DNA of 54,814 bases from Betaproteobacteria bacterium (GTDB lineage Bacteria; Pseudomonadota; Gammaproteobacteria; Burkholderiales; Ferrovaceae), in contig JAGWIW010000010.1 in NCBI GenBank assembly GCA_028866015.1, forward strand, positions 1 to 54,814, written 5' to 3'. Shown piece after piece: positions 9,197-20,191 of this stretch (the first letter of the stretch is position 1; every line of letters begins with the position of its first letter). Below the pieces are notes generated by a model. That model did no database searches. It had not been told where the DNA came from and was given only the letters and a program-made list of their open reading frames with translations. The translations under genes were made by a program, and so were the position numbers.

Positions 9197-10051
9197 TCAA
9201 TTTCGGGCCAGATCGGCCACCATGCCCAGAAAAACGGCAGCTCCCCACCAGTTGTTATGCAGGAACGCCTTGAAGCAGCGCATTCGCTCGCGTGTCCGTA
9301 TCAACCCCAAGTGGTAAACGGAGAGTCCGCCAGCGGCAAGAAGTCCCAGGTTGTACGGCAGCCCCAGCCCGGACTCACGGCCCACCCACCACAAGATGGC
9401 CAGCGCTGCACCGTAACACAGTCCCACTGCGGTCACATCCCAGCGCCCGAAGAGCAAGGCAGATGAATGGACGCCGAGGTGAATGTCGTCGTCGCGATCG
9501 ACCATGGCGTACTCCGTGTCATAGGCGATGGTCCAGAAGATGTTGGCAAGCAGGAGCACCCAGCCCGACAGCGGCACATGCCCCGTCTCGGCAGCGAAGG
9601 CCATGGGAATGCCAAAGCCAAAGGCAATGCCCAGGTAAGCCTGCGGCATGGGAAAGAAGCGTTTGGTCATGGGGTAGCTGGCTGCCAGGAATAGCGCTGG
9701 CAGGGAGAGCAGGACGGTGAGTTGGTTGCGTGTCCAGACCAGGGCAAAAGCCACGACGGTAAGCAGCAGGGCCAGGCGTATCGCCTCGCCAGCCGAAATT
9801 GCGCCAGTAGCCAGCGGACGCTGGGCCGTGCGTTTCACGTGCGGGTCCAGGCGCCGGTCTGCCAGATCGTTCATGACGCAGCCAGCCGACCTCATGAGCA
9901 AGGTGCCCGTGACAAACACCACGAGGTTGGCCGGAGACGGATGCCCGCGGCTGGCCAGCCACAGCGCCCACAGGGTCGGCCAGAGCAGCAGCAGGGAGCC
10001 GATGGGTTTGTCCAGGCGCATCAGCTGGAAATACAGGCGAAGTCGGTTCAT
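9197..10051 (-). CDS. ubiA: 4-hydroxybenzoate octaprenyltransferase
   Basis: A 284-residue integral membrane prenyltransferase that joins a polyprenyl chain to 4-hydroxybenzoate in ubiquinone synthesis. The first Asp-rich motif is NDLADRRLD (N61-D69) with [11 protein letters not shown] after it. The second is [12 protein letters not shown] (about 178-189) followed by IHLGVHSSA. Eight or nine membrane segments fill the rest. The ATG overlaps the recG stop by four bases (ATGA), so translation is coupled. No chorismate lyase gene (ubiC) is adjacent, unlike in enterics. Ubiquinone made through this step feeds the bc1 complex encoded later in the window. Confidence 0.95.
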   Translation of the reverse strand: MNRLRLYFQLMRLDKPIGSLLLLWPTLWALWLASRGHPSPANLVVFVTGTLLMRSAGCVMNDLADRRLDPHVKRTAQRPLATGAISAGEAIRLALLLTVVAFALVWTRNQLTVLLSLPALFLAASYPMTKRFFPMPQAYLGIAFGFGIPMAFAAETGHVPLSGWVLLLANIFWTIAYDTEYAMVDRDDDIHLGVHSSALLFGRWDVTAVGLCYGAALAILWWVGRESGLGLPYNLGLLAAGGLSVYHLGLIRTRERMRCFKAFLHNNWWGAAVFLGMVADLARN

Positions 10052-12096
10052 GCGGTGAGAAACTCCTGTCTGGACCAGAGCCAGCGTTTCAGATGGCGGC
10101 GCGCGCCTTCCGTGTCCGAGGCGATCCAGTCTGCTGCCGCCTGAACAGCCTGCTCCAGCAGGGCCCCGTCCTGTTCGGGGTCGGCAAAACGCAACAGGGG
10201 GGTGCCGCTTTGGCGGGCACCCAGATATTCACCTGGTCCCCGGATTGCCAGGTCCTGCCGTGCGATTTCAAAGCCGTCGGCATGTTCATAGATGACTTTG
10301 AGCCGGGTTCGGGCCAGCTCCGACAGCGGGGGATGATACATCAGGATGCAAAAACCCTGGGTTGCACCGCGACCGACCCGTCCGCGCAGCTGGTGAAGCT
10401 GGGCCAGGCCCATGCGCTCCGCATGTTCGATGACCATGATCGACGCATTCGGAACATCCACCCCCACTTCGATGACCGTGGTGGCCACCAGCAACTGGAT
10501 GTCCCCCTGTGCAAACCGCTCCATGACGGCTGATTTTTCCGCTGGTGCAAGGCGGCCGTGGACCAGGCCGGTGCGCAGGTCGGGAAACTCCTGCGAAATG
10601 GATTCAAAAGTATCCACGGCGGTTTGCAGCTGCAGGGTTTCTGACTCTTCGATCAGCGGGCACACCCAGTAGGACTGGCCGCCTTGCAGGCAGGTCTGGC
10701 GAATGCGTGCAATGACCTCTGCCCGTCGCGAATCGGCCACGAGTTTTGTCACGATGGGCTTGCGTCCCGCGGGCAACTCGTCGATCACCGACAGGTCGAG
10801 ATCTGCGAAATAGCTCATGCTGAGCGTCCGGGGAATGGGAGTCGCGCTCATCATCAGCTGGTGGGGCTGTCCAAACCCCGCAACTTCAGCCTTCCTGCGC
10901 AGTGCAAGCCGTTGTTCCACGCCGAAGCGGTGTTGTTCATCGATGACCACCAGCCCCAGCGCCTTGAATGCCACCGGATCCTGGATCAGGGCATGCGTGC
11001 CGATGACCAGTTGGGCAGCGCCGGAAGCCACCTGTTCCTGGGCCGCCAGTCGATCCTTCCGGCGCAGACTGCCCGTTATCCAGGTGGTGGGGATGCCCAG
11101 CGGCTGCAGCAACTGCTCGATTTTCCGGAAATGCTGTTCCGCCAGGATTTCCGTCGGGGCCATGAGGGCGGCCTGATAGCCGGCATCGATCGCCTGCAGG
11201 CAGGCCAGCGCAGCCACCACCGTTTTTCCGCTGCCCACATCCCCCTGCAACAAGCGGTGCATGGGGTGGGCTTTGCCCAGGTCAGCGTCGATTTCCCTCA
11301 GCACCCGTTCTTGTGCGGTCGTGAGCCGGAAAGGTAGCTGTTCCAGCAGCTTGCTGCGCCGTGTTGTTGATGGTTTCAGGCGCGGTGCTTTGTACGACAG
11401 GCGTTCCCGGTAATGGAGCCGCATGGAAATCTGCTGGGCCAGCAACTCGTCAAATTTGAGGCGATGCCAGGCCGGATGGGTGCGGTCATCGAGCTCGCGG
11501 TGCGAGGCCCCGGCAGCGGGGTGGTGCAGCAGCATCACGCAATCGCGAAAAAGGGGCAGTCCCAGCCGGATCCGCCATGATTCGGGCAAGGTGTCTGAAA
11601 GGTCTTCGGAGCGGAGCGCCTGTTCGATACAGCGCCGCAGCGTGGCCTGCGACAATCCTGCAGTGGTGGGATAGACCGGGGTCAGCGTTTGTGGCAGTGG
11701 TTCTTCATCCCGGAGAATGCGATAGCGTGGGTGAACCATTTCAGGGCCGGCGTGACCCTGTCGCAGCTCCCCGAAAACACGCAGTCTGGTGCCGGCAGTG
11801 AATTGCCGTACCTGGCTTCCGTAAAAATTCAGGAAGCGCAGCAACAGTGAGCCGCTGCTGTCCCGGACGCGGGCGCGCAGGGTTTTCTTGGGGCGGAAGA
11901 GCATTTCGCTGTCCACCACTTCCACTTCCAGGCAGGCGGTTTGTCCGAAGAACAGGTCGCGGATCGGGGTGATGCGGGTTTCGTCCTCGTAGCGCAACGG
12001 CAGGTGCAGCACAAGATCAAACGCGTTGTGCAGGCCCAGCTTTTGCAGGCGCCCTGCCGTGGCTGGGGTGATGCCCAGCTCTTCCAGGGATGGCAC
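10048..12096 (-). CDS. recG: ATP-dependent DNA helicase RecG
   Basis: A 682-residue monomeric helicase that reverses stalled forks and processes R-loops and recombination junctions. It has the N-terminal wedge (OB-fold) domain ([20 protein letters not shown]), a Walker A GDVGSGKT at about 286-293, a DEQH Walker B at about 387, and the C-terminal helicase motifs ([29 protein letters not shown]) ahead of the TRG/wedge-contacting tail. The length is normal. It sits 9 bases after ridA and overlaps ubiA. Confidence 0.97.
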   Translation of the reverse strand: MPSLEELGITPATAGRLQKLGLHNAFDLVLHLPLRYEDETRITPIRDLFFGQTACLEVEVVDSEMLFRPKKTLRARVRDSSGSLLLRFLNFYGSQVRQFTAGTRLRVFGELRQGHAGPEMVHPRYRILRDEEPLPQTLTPVYPTTAGLSQATLRRCIEQALRSEDLSDTLPESWRIRLGLPLFRDCVMLLHHPAAGASHRELDDRTHPAWHRLKFDELLAQQISMRLHYRERLSYKAPRLKPSTTRRSKLLEQLPFRLTTAQERVLREIDADLGKAHPMHRLLQGDVGSGKTVVAALACLQAIDAGYQAALMAPTEILAEQHFRKIEQLLQPLGIPTTWITGSLRRKDRLAAQEQVASGAAQLVIGTHALIQDPVAFKALGLVVIDEQHRFGVEQRLALRRKAEVAGFGQPHQLMMSATPIPRTLSMSYFADLDLSVIDELPAGRKPIVTKLVADSRRAEVIARIRQTCLQGGQSYWVCPLIEESETLQLQTAVDTFESISQEFPDLRTGLVHGRLAPAEKSAVMERFAQGDIQLLVATTVIEVGVDVPNASIMVIEHAERMGLAQLHQLRGRVGRGATQGFCILMYHPPLSELARTRLKVIYEHADGFEIARQDLAIRGPGEYLGARQSGTPLLRFADPEQDGALLEQAVQAAADWIASDTEGARRHLKRWLWSRQEFLTA

Positions 12097-12105
12097 GGAA
12101 AAACC

Positions 12106-12489
12106 TCAGTGGTCGATCACCATGATGCCGTCGATTTCCACCAGGGCGCCGCGAGGCAAGGCGGCAACGCCCACTGCGGCGCGTGCGGGATAAGGGGCTG
12201 AAAAATAGCGGGACATGGCTTCGTTGACTTTGGAAAAATGCGCCAGGTCGGTCAGGTAGACGGTGACCCGGACCAGGTCGGACAAGTCGCCGCCCGCTGC
12301 CTGGGCTACCGCGCGCAGGTTGTCGAGCACGCGCTGGATCTGGGCATCGATGCCGTCCACCAGGTTCATTGAAGCGGGGTCCAGGCCGATCTGCCCGGAT
12401 AGGTAAACGGTGTTGCCGGTGCGAACGGCTTGAGAATAGGTCCCGATGGCGGAAGGCGCCTGGGGGGTGGCAATGATCGACTTTGTCAT
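12106..12489 (-). CDS. ridA: Reactive intermediate/imine deaminase RidA
   Basis: A 127-residue RidA (YjgF/UK114) protein, a trimer that hydrolyses reactive enamines and imines released by PLP enzymes such as threonine dehydratase. Family blocks are [29 protein letters not shown] and [17 protein letters not shown], with the catalytic-site Arg in the [12 protein letters not shown] segment. I choose the ATG at 12489, although a TTG at 12504 overlaps the spoT stop (TTGA), because GAGGAG lies just before the ATG. The spoT-ridA-recG order is common in proteobacteria. Confidence 0.93.
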   Translation of the reverse strand: MTKSIIATPQAPSAIGTYSQAVRTGNTVYLSGQIGLDPASMNLVDGIDAQIQRVLDNLRAVAQAAGGDLSDLVRVTVYLTDLAHFSKVNEAMSRYFSAPYPARAAVGVAALPRGALVEIDGIMVIDH

Positions 12490-12500
12490 GATCTCCTCTG

Positions 12501-14642
12501 TCAACTTTGAACTCGTGTGATGCGAACCACTTCCGGTATTTCACGCAAGTGGTGCAACAGGTTGGCCAGATGTGAACGGTCCCTGACCTGGACGGTGAAA
12601 TTGATTTCCGTATAAGTGCCGTCGGGTTTGGTGATCGACACGCTGTCGATGTTGGACTGGGCATCGGCGATGGCGGAAGCCACGGTGGCCAGAACGCCGC
12701 GCCGGTTGACCACCATCAGCTTGATGGCCACGTCGAACAGCTTGCCACTGTCGTTTTCCCATTCCACGTCCACCCACTTGTCGGGGTCGCTGCGAAACTG
12801 GCGGATGGCGCGGCAGTCCTGGGTGTGGATCAGCAGTCCTTGCCCTTTGCGGATGATGCCGATGATGGGGTCGCCCGGAATTGGGCGGCAGCAGTGGGCA
12901 AATTGCACGGCAATCCCTTCGCTGCCGCGGATGGTGATGGAGCCCTGGCCATCCTGCGACTGCAAGTCAGAGCGCGGCAGAAGACCGCGCGCCACGACGA
13001 TATTGAGGCGGCGCCCCAGTCCGATTTCGGCCAATACTTCTTCGCGCGTCTTGCAGCGGTCGCCCTTGAGCAGTTGCTCCCACTGGCTTTCCCCGATGTC
13101 GGCAGGATTCACCTTGAGGGCGCGCAAGGCCTGGTTCAGCAGCCGTTCGCCCAACGCCACCGATTCGTCGCGCAGCATGGTGCGCAGGTAGTGGCGGATT
13201 TTGGAGCGGGCTTTTGCCGTGGCCACATAATTGAGCCAGGCCGGGTTGGGTGCTGCGTTTTCCTCGGTGATGATTTCCACACGGTCGCCGTTGGACAGTA
13301 CGGTTCGCAGTGGCGCCAGTTCGTTGTTGATCTTGGCCGCCACGCAGCGGTTGCCGATGTCCGTATGCACGTCGTAGGCAAAGTCCACAGGGGTCGAGCC
13401 CTTGGGTAGCGACTTGATGTTGCCCTTCGGTGTGAAGACATAAACCTCGTCTGGAAACAGATCCACCTTCAGGTGTTCCAGGAACTCGACGGCATCACCG
13501 CTTTCAGTCTGGATTTCCAGGAGCGATTGCAGCCACTGGTGGGTTTTCTGCTGCACGTCGCTTAACGGAGTGTCGGAAGACTTGTAGAGCCAGTGGGACG
13601 CCACGCCGGCTTCGGCGATCTTGTGCATTTCGTGCGTCCGTATCTGGATTTCGATGGGGGTGCCGAAGGGGCCGAACAGGGTGGTGTGCAGTGACTGGTA
13701 GCCGTTGGCCTTGGGAATCGCGATGTAGTCCTTGAACTTGCCGGGAATGGGCTTGTAGAGGGTGTGCAGTGCACCCAGTGCCAGGTAGCAGGCCGCCACG
13801 TCCTTGACCAGGATGCGGAAACCGTAGATGTCGAGAACCTGGGAGAAGGACAGGGATTTGTCGAGCATTTTGTTGTAGATGCTCGACAGGTGCTTTTCCC
13901 GTCCGCTCACCTGGGCTTCCACGCCGAAGGAGGTCAGGCGCTGATTGATGGCGGTCAGGATTTTGCCCACCACCTCCCGCCGGTTGCCGCGGGCAGCACG
14001 AATGGCTTTGGTCAGGACCTGGTAGCGGTTGGGAAACAGGTAGCGGAATCCCAGGTCCTGCAGTTCCTGGAACACCGAGTGCAGGCCCAGGCGGTTGGCG
14101 ATGGGGCTGTAAATGTCCAGGGTTTCCCGCGCGATCCGGCGCTGCTTGCCGGCTTCCATGGCATCCAGGGTGCGCATGTTGTGCAGGCGGTCGGCCAGTT
14201 TGATCAGGATGACACGCACGTCGCGCGCCATGGCCAGCAGCATCTTGCGGAAGTTTTCTGCCTGCGCCTGCTGTTCTGTCTGGAACTCCAGGCGGTCCAG
14301 CTTGCTCACCCCGTCCACCAGATCGCTCACGGATTTGCCGAACTGCTGTGCGATCTGCACCGAAGTGGTGCTGGTGTCTTCCACCGTGTCGTGCAGCAGG
14401 GCAGCCATCAGGGCCTGGGGGTCCAGATGCCACTCGGCCAGGATCGTGGCGACGGACAGGGGATGGGTGATGTAAGGTTCGCCGCTTTTGCGGTACTGCC
14501 CTTGATGGGACCGTGCTGCCAGCGCGAAAGCCTGCTCGATTTGTTCGATGTCCTCGGGCCGCAGGTAGGTTGCGGCGACGTCAATCAGCGTGGACGGCGA
14601 TACGGTTTGAGAAACAAGGGCCTGGGCGGTGGTGGGGGGCAC
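12501..14642 (-). CDS. spoT: Bifunctional (p)ppGpp synthetase/hydrolase
   Basis: A 713-residue RelA/SpoT-type enzyme that makes and degrades the alarmone (p)ppGpp. The N-terminal hydrolase keeps its HD site ([11 protein letters not shown]84-D85), so hydrolysis is expected. The synthetase domain is at about 240-370, with YGFRILV and the region around [19 protein letters not shown] domain ([20 protein letters not shown]) follows, and a C-terminal ACT domain covers about 640-713. It follows rpoZ closely, as in most proteobacteria. No second RelA is in the window. Confidence 0.96.
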   Translation of the reverse strand: MPPTTAQALVSQTVSPSTLIDVAATYLRPEDIEQIEQAFALAARSHQGQYRKSGEPYITHPLSVATILAEWHLDPQALMAALLHDTVEDTSTTSVQIAQQFGKSVSDLVDGVSKLDRLEFQTEQQAQAENFRKMLLAMARDVRVILIKLADRLHNMRTLDAMEAGKQRRIARETLDIYSPIANRLGLHSVFQELQDLGFRYLFPNRYQVLTKAIRAARGNRREVVGKILTAINQRLTSFGVEAQVSGREKHLSSIYNKMLDKSLSFSQVLDIYGFRILVKDVAACYLALGALHTLYKPIPGKFKDYIAIPKANGYQSLHTTLFGPFGTPIEIQIRTHEMHKIAEAGVASHWLYKSSDTPLSDVQQKTHQWLQSLLEIQTESGDAVEFLEHLKVDLFPDEVYVFTPKGNIKSLPKGSTPVDFAYDVHTDIGNRCVAAKINNELAPLRTVLSNGDRVEIITEENAAPNPAWLNYVATAKARSKIRHYLRTMLRDESVALGERLLNQALRALKVNPADIGESQWEQLLKGDRCKTREEVLAEIGLGRRLNIVVARGLLPRSDLQSQDGQGSITIRGSEGIAVQFAHCCRPIPGDPIIGIIRKGQGLLIHTQDCRAIRQFRSDPDKWVDVEWENDSGKLFDVAIKLMVVNRRGVLATVASAIADAQSNIDSVSITKPDGTYTEINFTVQVRDRSHLANLLHHLREIPEVVRITRVQS

Positions 14643-14654
14643 GGGGATGGAAGG

Positions 14655-14861
14655 TTAGCTGGGCACCTTGTTGAGAATTTCCAGGCCGATCTTGCCGGAT
14701 GCGATTTCTCGCAGGGCAATGACCGTGGGCTTGTCGCGGTTGGGTTCGACCAGCGGAGTGGCACCGGAGGCGATCTGCCGTGCGCGGTAGGTGGCTGCGA
14801 GCGTCAGCTCGAAACGGTTATGGATGGCATGCAGCGCATCGTCAACGGTAATACGGGCCAT
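14655..14861 (-). CDS. rpoZ: RNA polymerase omega subunit
   Basis: A 68-residue omega subunit that helps assemble RNA polymerase by clamping the beta' C-terminus and forms part of the ppGpp site 1. It shows the diagnostic [19 protein letters not shown] start, the [12 protein letters not shown] block, and [18 protein letters not shown]. It is shorter than the E. coli protein (91), as in many betaproteobacteria. The gene lies between gmk and spoT in the usual gmk-rpoZ-spoT order, 12 bases ahead of spoT. Confidence 0.95.
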   Translation of the reverse strand: MARITVDDALHAIHNRFELTLAATYRARQIASGATPLVEPNRDKPTVIALREIASGKIGLEILNKVPS

Positions 14862-14884
14862 GGAAAACCTTCAACTTGGATGGA

Positions 14885-15484
14885 TTAACGGATCAACGCG
14901 GCATAGCGCGGCAGTTGCCGACTGCGCTGGCAACGTGCGGCGCGCACAATGGCAGCAAGATCCTTGGCCGCCTCCGCGAACTCATTGTTAATAATAGCAT
15001 AATCGAACTCGTTCTCATGGCTCAGGTCTTCCCGGGCCACGGCAAGCCGCCGTTCGATGACCGGCAGGGGGTCCTTGCCCCGCGCCAGCAGGCGCTCGCG
15101 CAGCGCGTCCAGGGAGGGAGGGAGAATGAAAACGCTGATGGAGTCGGGGAAAAGGGTGCGAACCTGGCGTGCTCCCTGCCAGTCGATTTCCAGGACCACG
15201 TCCCGGCCCTGTTCCAGGCTGCTGCGGATATCGGCTGAGGAGGTGCCGTAGAAATTGCCGTATACCTCGGCCGATTCAAGGAATTCGCCGCGGCTTTGCA
15301 TGGTGCGGAACGTGTCATGTGAGACGAAATGATATTCCTTCCCGTCGGTTTCCCCGGGGCGCGGCGGGCGCGTGGTGTGGGAAATGGAAAGGCGAATGCC
15401 CGGATCGGACGCCACCAGCGCCGCCACCAGGCTGGATTTGCCGGCCCCGGAAGGCGCGGCGATGATGAATATCTGGCCATTCAT
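14885..15484 (-). CDS. gmk: Guanylate kinase
   Basis: A 199-residue kinase that converts GMP to GDP with ATP. It has the P-loop APSGAGKSSL (A10-L19), the GMP-binding SHTTRPPRPGETDGKEYHFV segment and the lid Arg residues (LLARGKD..). The length is standard. The ATG overlaps the yicC stop by four bases (ATGA), and rpoZ follows after 23 bases. Placement beside rpoZ and spoT ties guanine nucleotide supply to ppGpp metabolism. Confidence 0.96.
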   Translation of the reverse strand: MNGQIFIIAAPSGAGKSSLVAALVASDPGIRLSISHTTRPPRPGETDGKEYHFVSHDTFRTMQSRGEFLESAEVYGNFYGTSSADIRSSLEQGRDVVLEIDWQGARQVRTLFPDSISVFILPPSLDALRERLLARGKDPLPVIERRLAVAREDLSHENEFDYAIINNEFAEAAKDLAAIVRAARCQRSRQLPRYAALIR

Positions 15485-16386
15485 TCGATGTTCTGAACCT
15501 GTTCGCGCATTTGTTCGATCAGGACCTTCAAGTCCATGGAGGCCCTTGCCAGGGTGGCAGAAACGGATTTCGAGCCCAGCGTGTTTGCTTCCCGGTGCAG
15601 CTCCTGCATCATGAAGTCGAGCCGTTTGCCGATGCTGCCCCCGGTATCCAGGATGCGCCGCACTTCGTCAAGATGCATATGCAGGCGCGATATTTCTTCT
15701 TCGATGTCGATGCGCGCGGCGTACAGGGTCACTTCCTGTCGCACCCGCTCTTCGTCATGGGTGCCCAGGGCATCGCGCAGGCGGGAAGCCAGGCGCTCCT
15801 CGAAGGCGGAAACCAGCGCGGGGACCTGGGGCGACAAGGTTTCCAGCAGGCGCAGCATGTCGTCCACGCGCTGCGACAGGAAGCGCTTGAGCTTTTCTCC
15901 TTCGCGTGCGCGGGTCTGAGTGAGGGCGTCCAGGACTTCGGCGGCCAGCGCCAGGCAGGGTTCCTCCAGTGTGCCGACGGCTTCCGGGTCACGGTGCAGC
16001 ACGCCGGGCCATTGCAGAATTTCCCCGACCGAGAGGGGCGTTGCATCGGCAAAAACTTCCTGGACGATGGTACTGCAGGCGCGCAGTTGTTCCAGTGCGG
16101 CGGTGTTGAGAAGGGGGCCCTGGTCCAGGATTTCCGAGCGCCGCCATTCCACGCGGCAGTCGACTTTGCCACGCTTCAGGACGCTGGCGATGCGCTCGCG
16201 CAGAGCTGGTTCCAGCGCGCGCAGCGCGTCCGGAATGCGAAACTGGATTTCGAGATAGCGGTGATTGACGCTTCTGAGCTCCAGCGCCAGAGCTCCCCCC
16301 GGAAGATCGCGGGTTCCCCCGGAAAATCCGGTCATGCTGTACACGCTTGCCACTGTGGCGGTTCCATCGTACGAACTGGGGGCCAT
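15481..16386 (-). CDS. yicC: YicC-family endoribonuclease
   Basis: A 301-residue YicC/YloC protein; members of this family are endoribonucleases that act on small RNAs. It shows the typical start SMTGFSGGTRDL, the block ALELRSVNHRYLEIQFRIPD, and the C-terminal signature GKRLDFMMQELHREANTLGS followed by KSVSATL. The true start is uncertain: the ATG at 16386 adds 17 residues before the conserved SMTGF, and a GTG at 16344 or 16353 or the ATG at 16335 could be used instead. It is divergent from rph with a 71-base gap. Confidence 0.9.
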   Translation of the reverse strand: MAPSSYDGTATVASVYSMTGFSGGTRDLPGGALALELRSVNHRYLEIQFRIPDALRALEPALRERIASVLKRGKVDCRVEWRRSEILDQGPLLNTAALEQLRACSTIVQEVFADATPLSVGEILQWPGVLHRDPEAVGTLEEPCLALAAEVLDALTQTRAREGEKLKRFLSQRVDDMLRLLETLSPQVPALVSAFEERLASRLRDALGTHDEERVRQEVTLYAARIDIEEEISRLHMHLDEVRRILDTGGSIGKRLDFMMQELHREANTLGSKSVSATLARASMDLKVLIEQMREQVQNIE

Positions 16387-16457
16387 GATACCCCAGTTGG
16401 GGCTTCAAAGGCGGTAAACTCCCGGTTTCCAGTTTTTCAGGCATTCGAGGGAAGTAC

Positions 16458-17189
16458 ATGCGCCCCAGCCAACGACGTCCGGATCAGTTGCGATTGGTCC
16501 GTTTTACCCGCCAGTACACGCGCCATGCCGAAGGATCGGTGCTGGTGGAATTCGGCGACACGCGCGTGCTGTGTACCGCTAGCGTGGAAGCCAAGGTTCC
16601 GCCCTTTCTCAAGGGGCAGGGAAAAGGATGGGTGACGGCCGAGTACGGCATGTTGCCCCGTGCCACCAACACCCGCACCACGCGCGAAGCCGTGGCCGGC
16701 CGGCAAAGTGGGCGCACCCAGGAAATCCAGCGCCTGATCGGACGCTCGCTGCGGGCCGTGGTCGATCTGGAGGTCCTGGGGGAACGCACCGTGCAGATCG
16801 ATTGTGATGTCCTTCAGGCAGATGGCGGGACGCGTACGGCAAGCATCACTGGAGCCTACCTTGCCCTGGAAGATGCCATGAGGCTGCTGGTGCGTTCGGG
16901 AGAGCTGGATCAGTCACCCGTCCTGCAGCCGGTGGCTGCGGTTTCGGTGGGTATTTTCGAAGGTGTTCCGGTGCTTGATCTGGATTACGAGGAAGATTCC
17001 TGCTGTGACACGGACATGAATGTGGTCATGACGGCGGAAGGGCATTTTGTGGAAATCCAGGGAACAGCAGAAGGGGCTGCTTTCCGCCGTTCCGAAGTGG
17101 ACAACCTGCTGGACCTCGCGACCCAGGGTTGCAGGGAGCTGTTCGATCTGCAGCGCAGGGCGCTGGCGTCGCATGAAGGGAGGCCCTGA
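16458..17189 (+). CDS. rph: Ribonuclease PH
   Basis: A 243-residue phosphorolytic 3'-5' exoribonuclease that trims tRNA 3' ends and degrades structured RNA as a hexamer. Conserved stretches are [59 protein letters not shown] and the metal-site [19 protein letters not shown]. The gene is intact, unlike the frameshifted E. coli K-12 allele. It overlaps rdgB by one base (TGATG), a pair found together in many bacteria. Confidence 0.97.
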   Translation: MRPSQRRPDQLRLVRFTRQYTRHAEGSVLVEFGDTRVLCTASVEAKVPPFLKGQGKGWVTAEYGMLPRATNTRTTREAVAGRQSGRTQEIQRLIGRSLRAVVDLEVLGERTVQIDCDVLQADGGTRTASITGAYLALEDAMRLLVRSGELDQSPVLQPVAAVSVGIFEGVPVLDLDYEEDSCCDTDMNVVMTAEGHFVEIQGTAEGAAFRRSEVDNLLDLATQGCRELFDLQRRALASHEGRP

Positions 17190-17785
17190 TGAAACGCCTG
17201 GTCCTGGCCAGCCGCAACCCCGGCAAGTTGCGGGAGCTGCAGGCGCTCCTGCAGCCGGTGCAATGGGAGGTTGTTCCGCAGGACGAACTGGGCATTCCGG
17301 AAGCGCCTGAGCCGCATCCCACTTTTGTGGAAAATGCCTTGTCCAAGGCGCGCCATGCGGCTGCCCACTGCGGAGGCGCAGCCCTGGCGGACGATTCCGG
17401 TCTGTGTGTGCCAGCGCTGGGCGGAGCTCCCGGGGTCATATCGGCCCATTACGCGGGAGAGCCCAAGTCGGACGAGCGCAACAACCGCAAGCTGGTGGAA
17501 GCGCTGCGCGACATCAGGGACCGGCGCGCCCACTACTATTGCGTGCTGGTGCTGCTGCGTTCCGCGCAGGATCCCGAACCCCTGATTGCCGAAGGGCGGT
17601 GGGATGGCGAGGTGGTGCTGACCCCCCAGGGTGCGGGAGGGTTTGGCTATGATCCGTATTTCTACCTGCCTTCGCTGGGATGTACTGTCGCTGAACTCGA
17701 CCCTGCGGAAAAAAACCGCCTCAGCCACCGTGCGCTGGCCTTGAGGCGCCTGCTTGAACTGTTGCGGACCGGCACGGGAGCATGA
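17189..17785 (+). CDS. rdgB: dITP/XTP pyrophosphatase (Ham1/RdgB)
   Basis: A 198-residue house-cleaning nucleotide pyrophosphatase that removes dITP, ITP and XTP. It has the N-terminal LVLASRNPGKLREL substrate loop, ADDSGLCVPALGGAPGVISA with the metal-binding acidic residues, and the C-terminal GFGYDPYFYLPSLG and LSHRALALRRLLELL. It overlaps rph by one base and hemW by four (ATGA), so rph-rdgB-hemW-ogt is a tight cluster. Confidence 0.96.
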   Translation: MKRLVLASRNPGKLRELQALLQPVQWEVVPQDELGIPEAPEPHPTFVENALSKARHAAAHCGGAALADDSGLCVPALGGAPGVISAHYAGEPKSDERNNRKLVEALRDIRDRRAHYYCVLVLLRSAQDPEPLIAEGRWDGEVVLTPQGAGGFGYDPYFYLPSLGCTVAELDPAEKNRLSHRALALRRLLELLRTGTGA

Positions 17786-18966
17786 GTACGCCGGCCCAAG
17801 GCCTGCTTGGGCCGGGCATCCGAATTTCCCATCCCCCACCGCTGTCGCTGTATGTGCACATCCCCTGGTGTGTGCGCAAATGCCCTTACTGCGATTTCAA
17901 TTCCCACGAACTGCGCGGGGAGCTTCCCGAAGCCCGTTACATTGATGCCCTGGTGGCCGATCTCGAGGCAGCCTTGCCCTGGGTCTGGGGGCGTCGTGTG
18001 CGCTCCGTTTTTCTCGGGGGCGGCACGCCCAGCCTGCTGTCCGAGGCCGGACTCGACGCCTGTCTGACCGCCCTGCGTACACGCCTGCCGTGGGAGCCTG
18101 AGGCCGAAGTCACGCTTGAAGCCAATCCCGGGACATTCGAAAGCGCCCGTTTCGCTGCTTTTCGCGATGCCGGTGTGAACCGGCTGTCGGTGGGCATCCA
18201 GAGTTTCAATGACCGGCATTTGCAGGAGCTGGGCCGGATCCACGATGCTTCCGCCGCTCATCGGGCAGCCGATATCGCAGCCCGCCATTTTGCCAACTTC
18301 AATCTGGACCTCATGTTCGGTTTGCCGGGCCAATCCCCGGACGAAGCGCTGGCCGATGTGCGCACCGCCCTTTCCCACGGCCCCACCCACCTGTCCTGCT
18401 ACCAGCTGACCCTGGAGCCGAATACCCCTTTTTATCATCGCCCCCCTGCCCTTCCCGAACACGATCTGGTGGCCGGCATGGAGGAAGCGATCACGGGATT
18501 GCTGGAGGAATCCGGATTTGGACATTACGAAACGTCGGCCTACGCCACTCCCGGTTTTCGTTGTGCCCATAATCTCAACTATTGGACTTTCGGGGATTAT
18601 CTGGGCATTGGGGCGGGCGCCCACAGCAAGCTCACGCTGCAGGACCGGGTCGTGCGGCAGATGCGCCACCGCCACCCCGAGGCCTACATGAAGGGCGCGC
18701 TCCAGGGCAATGCTGTCCAGGAGTCCCATGACGTGGCGTTGGCCGATCTTCCATTCGAGTTTATGATGAATGCGTTGCGGCTCTGTGAAGGCGTCCCCCT
18801 GTCCTTGTATGAACAGCGCACGGGCCTGTCCCTGGCAACGGTACTGCCGATGCTGGAGCGGGTGGAGGCCTTGGGGCTGGTGGCGCGCGACTGGCAAACC
18901 CTTCGCCCCACCTTGCGCGGACAGCGATTCCTGAATGAACTGCTGCAGCATTTTCTGCCGGAGTGA
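17782..18966 (+). CDS. hemW: Radical SAM heme chaperone HemW
   Basis: A 394-residue radical-SAM protein related to HemN. It carries the cluster motif C30-xxx-C34-xx-C37 followed by D-F (PWCVRKCPYCDFNSH), GGGTPSLL and the HemW C-terminal domain (FEFMMNALRLCEGVPLSLYE). HemW binds heme and passes it to respiratory enzymes; it lacks coproporphyrinogen dehydrogenase activity in tested cases. It is commonly placed after rdgB, as here. Older annotations may call it coproporphyrinogen III oxidase. Confidence 0.94.
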   Translation: MSTPAQGLLGPGIRISHPPPLSLYVHIPWCVRKCPYCDFNSHELRGELPEARYIDALVADLEAALPWVWGRRVRSVFLGGGTPSLLSEAGLDACLTALRTRLPWEPEAEVTLEANPGTFESARFAAFRDAGVNRLSVGIQSFNDRHLQELGRIHDASAAHRAADIAARHFANFNLDLMFGLPGQSPDEALADVRTALSHGPTHLSCYQLTLEPNTPFYHRPPALPEHDLVAGMEEAITGLLEESGFGHYETSAYATPGFRCAHNLNYWTFGDYLGIGAGAHSKLTLQDRVVRQMRHRHPEAYMKGALQGNAVQESHDVALADLPFEFMMNALRLCEGVPLSLYEQRTGLSLATVLPMLERVEALGLVARDWQTLRPTLRGQRFLNELLQHFLPE

Positions 18967-18969
18967 TGC

Positions 18970-19521
18970 ATGGACGCCTTATTTCTGGAATTCAGGCCCA
19001 CAACATTGGGCAGGCTGTCCGTGGTGGCGGGGCCGCGAGGACTGCGCTGGGTATCCCTGGCAGAAAATGACGACGTCTTGTGGCAGCAGATTTCCCGGCG
19101 CTTTCCCGATGCGCGCTGGGAAGGCCGCGGGGATGGGTGGAGTCATCACGGTCAGGCCGGCGCAGCAAGATTTCCCCTGGATCAATGGGTGCGTACTGTG
19201 GAACGGGTGGTCGAACAACCGGCCCGGCAATGCGCTCCGGTCCCTTTCGATATTTCGGGAACCCCTTTCCAGCATGCCGTTTGGGATGCGCTTCAGCGCA
19301 TCCCGGCAGGCGCTGTCTGGACCTACGGGCAGCTGGCAGCCCATGTGGGGCATCCGGGAGCAGCGCGCGCCGTGGGCAGCGCCTGCGGTGCCAATCCCAT
19401 CCCCTTCCTGATTCCCTGTCACCGCGTGGTGGCGGCCAACGGTGGGTTGGGAGGGTTCGGGCTCGGGCTCGCCGTCAAGCGGGTGTTGCTGGCGCGTGAA
19501 GGGGTGGCCGAATTTTCCTGA
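18970..19521 (+). CDS. ogt: Methylated-DNA--protein-cysteine methyltransferase
   Basis: A 183-residue suicide repair protein that moves the methyl group from O6-methylguanine to its own cysteine. The active-site motif is IPCHRVV with C150, followed by [21 protein letters not shown]. The recognition helix is [18 protein letters not shown]. There is no Ada regulatory domain, so it is the Ogt type. It starts 3 bases after hemW. Its last 47 bases overlap the 3' end of trmB on the other strand. Confidence 0.94.
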   Translation: MDALFLEFRPTTLGRLSVVAGPRGLRWVSLAENDDVLWQQISRRFPDARWEGRGDGWSHHGQAGAARFPLDQWVRTVERVVEQPARQCAPVPFDISGTPFQHAVWDALQRIPAGAVWTYGQLAAHVGHPGAARAVGSACGANPIPFLIPCHRVVAANGGLGGFGLGLAVKRVLLAREGVAEFS

Positions 19522-20191
19522 ACACCAGGTCCCAAACGCCATGGCCCAGGCGCAATCCGCGCTGCTCGAATTTGGTCAGGGGCCTGTAATCAGGGCGGGG
19601 TGCATAGCTTTCGGCCGTATTTTGCAATGCTTCCGCACTTTCCAGCACGGCCAGCATCTGCACCGCATAGTCTTCCCAGTCCGTGGCCAGGTGCAGGGTG
19701 CCGCCCGGCTTGATCCGGCTGGCCAGCAGGCTCACGAAAGGAAGCTGGATCAGTCGCCGCTTGTGATGGCGGGCTTTGGGCCAGGGGTCGGGAAAGAAAA
19801 TGTGCACGCCGTCCAGGGTGTCCGGAGCAATCATGTGTTCCAGCACCTCCACTGCATCATGTCGCATCACGCGCACGTTGCCGATTCCGGCTTCGCTGAT
19901 CTGCTTGAGCAGGCTGCCGATGCCCGGCATGTGGACGTCGATGGCGAGGAAATTGATGTGGGGCAGTTGCCGGGCAATGGCCACCGTGCTTTCACCCATG
20001 CCAAAGCCGATTTCCAGCACGAGCGGCGCTTCGCGCCCGAACAGGGCGGTCCAGTCTGCAGGCCCCCGGACGGCGGGCGCGTAGGGGACCCCCCAGACCG
20101 GCCAGAGCTGGTCGAGCGCCCGCTGCTGCGCCTGGGACACGCGCCCCTGGCGCAGGACGTAGCTGCGGATGGGGCGCAGTCCGGTATTCAA
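19475..20191 (-). CDS. trmB: tRNA (guanine-N7-)-methyltransferase
   Basis: A 238-residue SAM-dependent enzyme that methylates G46 of tRNA. The SAM motif is [12 protein letters not shown]; the family blocks are [19 protein letters not shown] and [15 protein letters not shown], with [20 protein letters not shown] at the end. The reading frame is open far upstream into thiG, but the conserved part begins at [10 protein letters not shown]. The best start is the TTG at 20191, which overlaps the thiG stop as TTGA. The tail overlaps ogt by 47 bases (converging). Confidence 0.92.
   Translation of the reverse strand: MNTGLRPIRSYVLRQGRVSQAQQRALDQLWPVWGVPYAPAVRGPADWTALFGREAPLVLEIGFGMGESTVAIARQLPHINFLAIDVHMPGIGSLLKQISEAGIGNVRVMRHDAVEVLEHMIAPDTLDGVHIFFPDPWPKARHHKRRLIQLPFVSLLASRIKPGGTLHLATDWEDYAVQMLAVLESAEALQNTAESYAPRPDYRPLTKFEQRGLRLGHGVWDLVFRKIRPPLHAPATPA

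Noticed and set aside
16391-16402. CCCCAGTTGGGG near-palindrome between yicC and rph
   Set aside because: The arms are short with a two-base centre, and no consensus is recognised; likely chance in GC-rich DNA.
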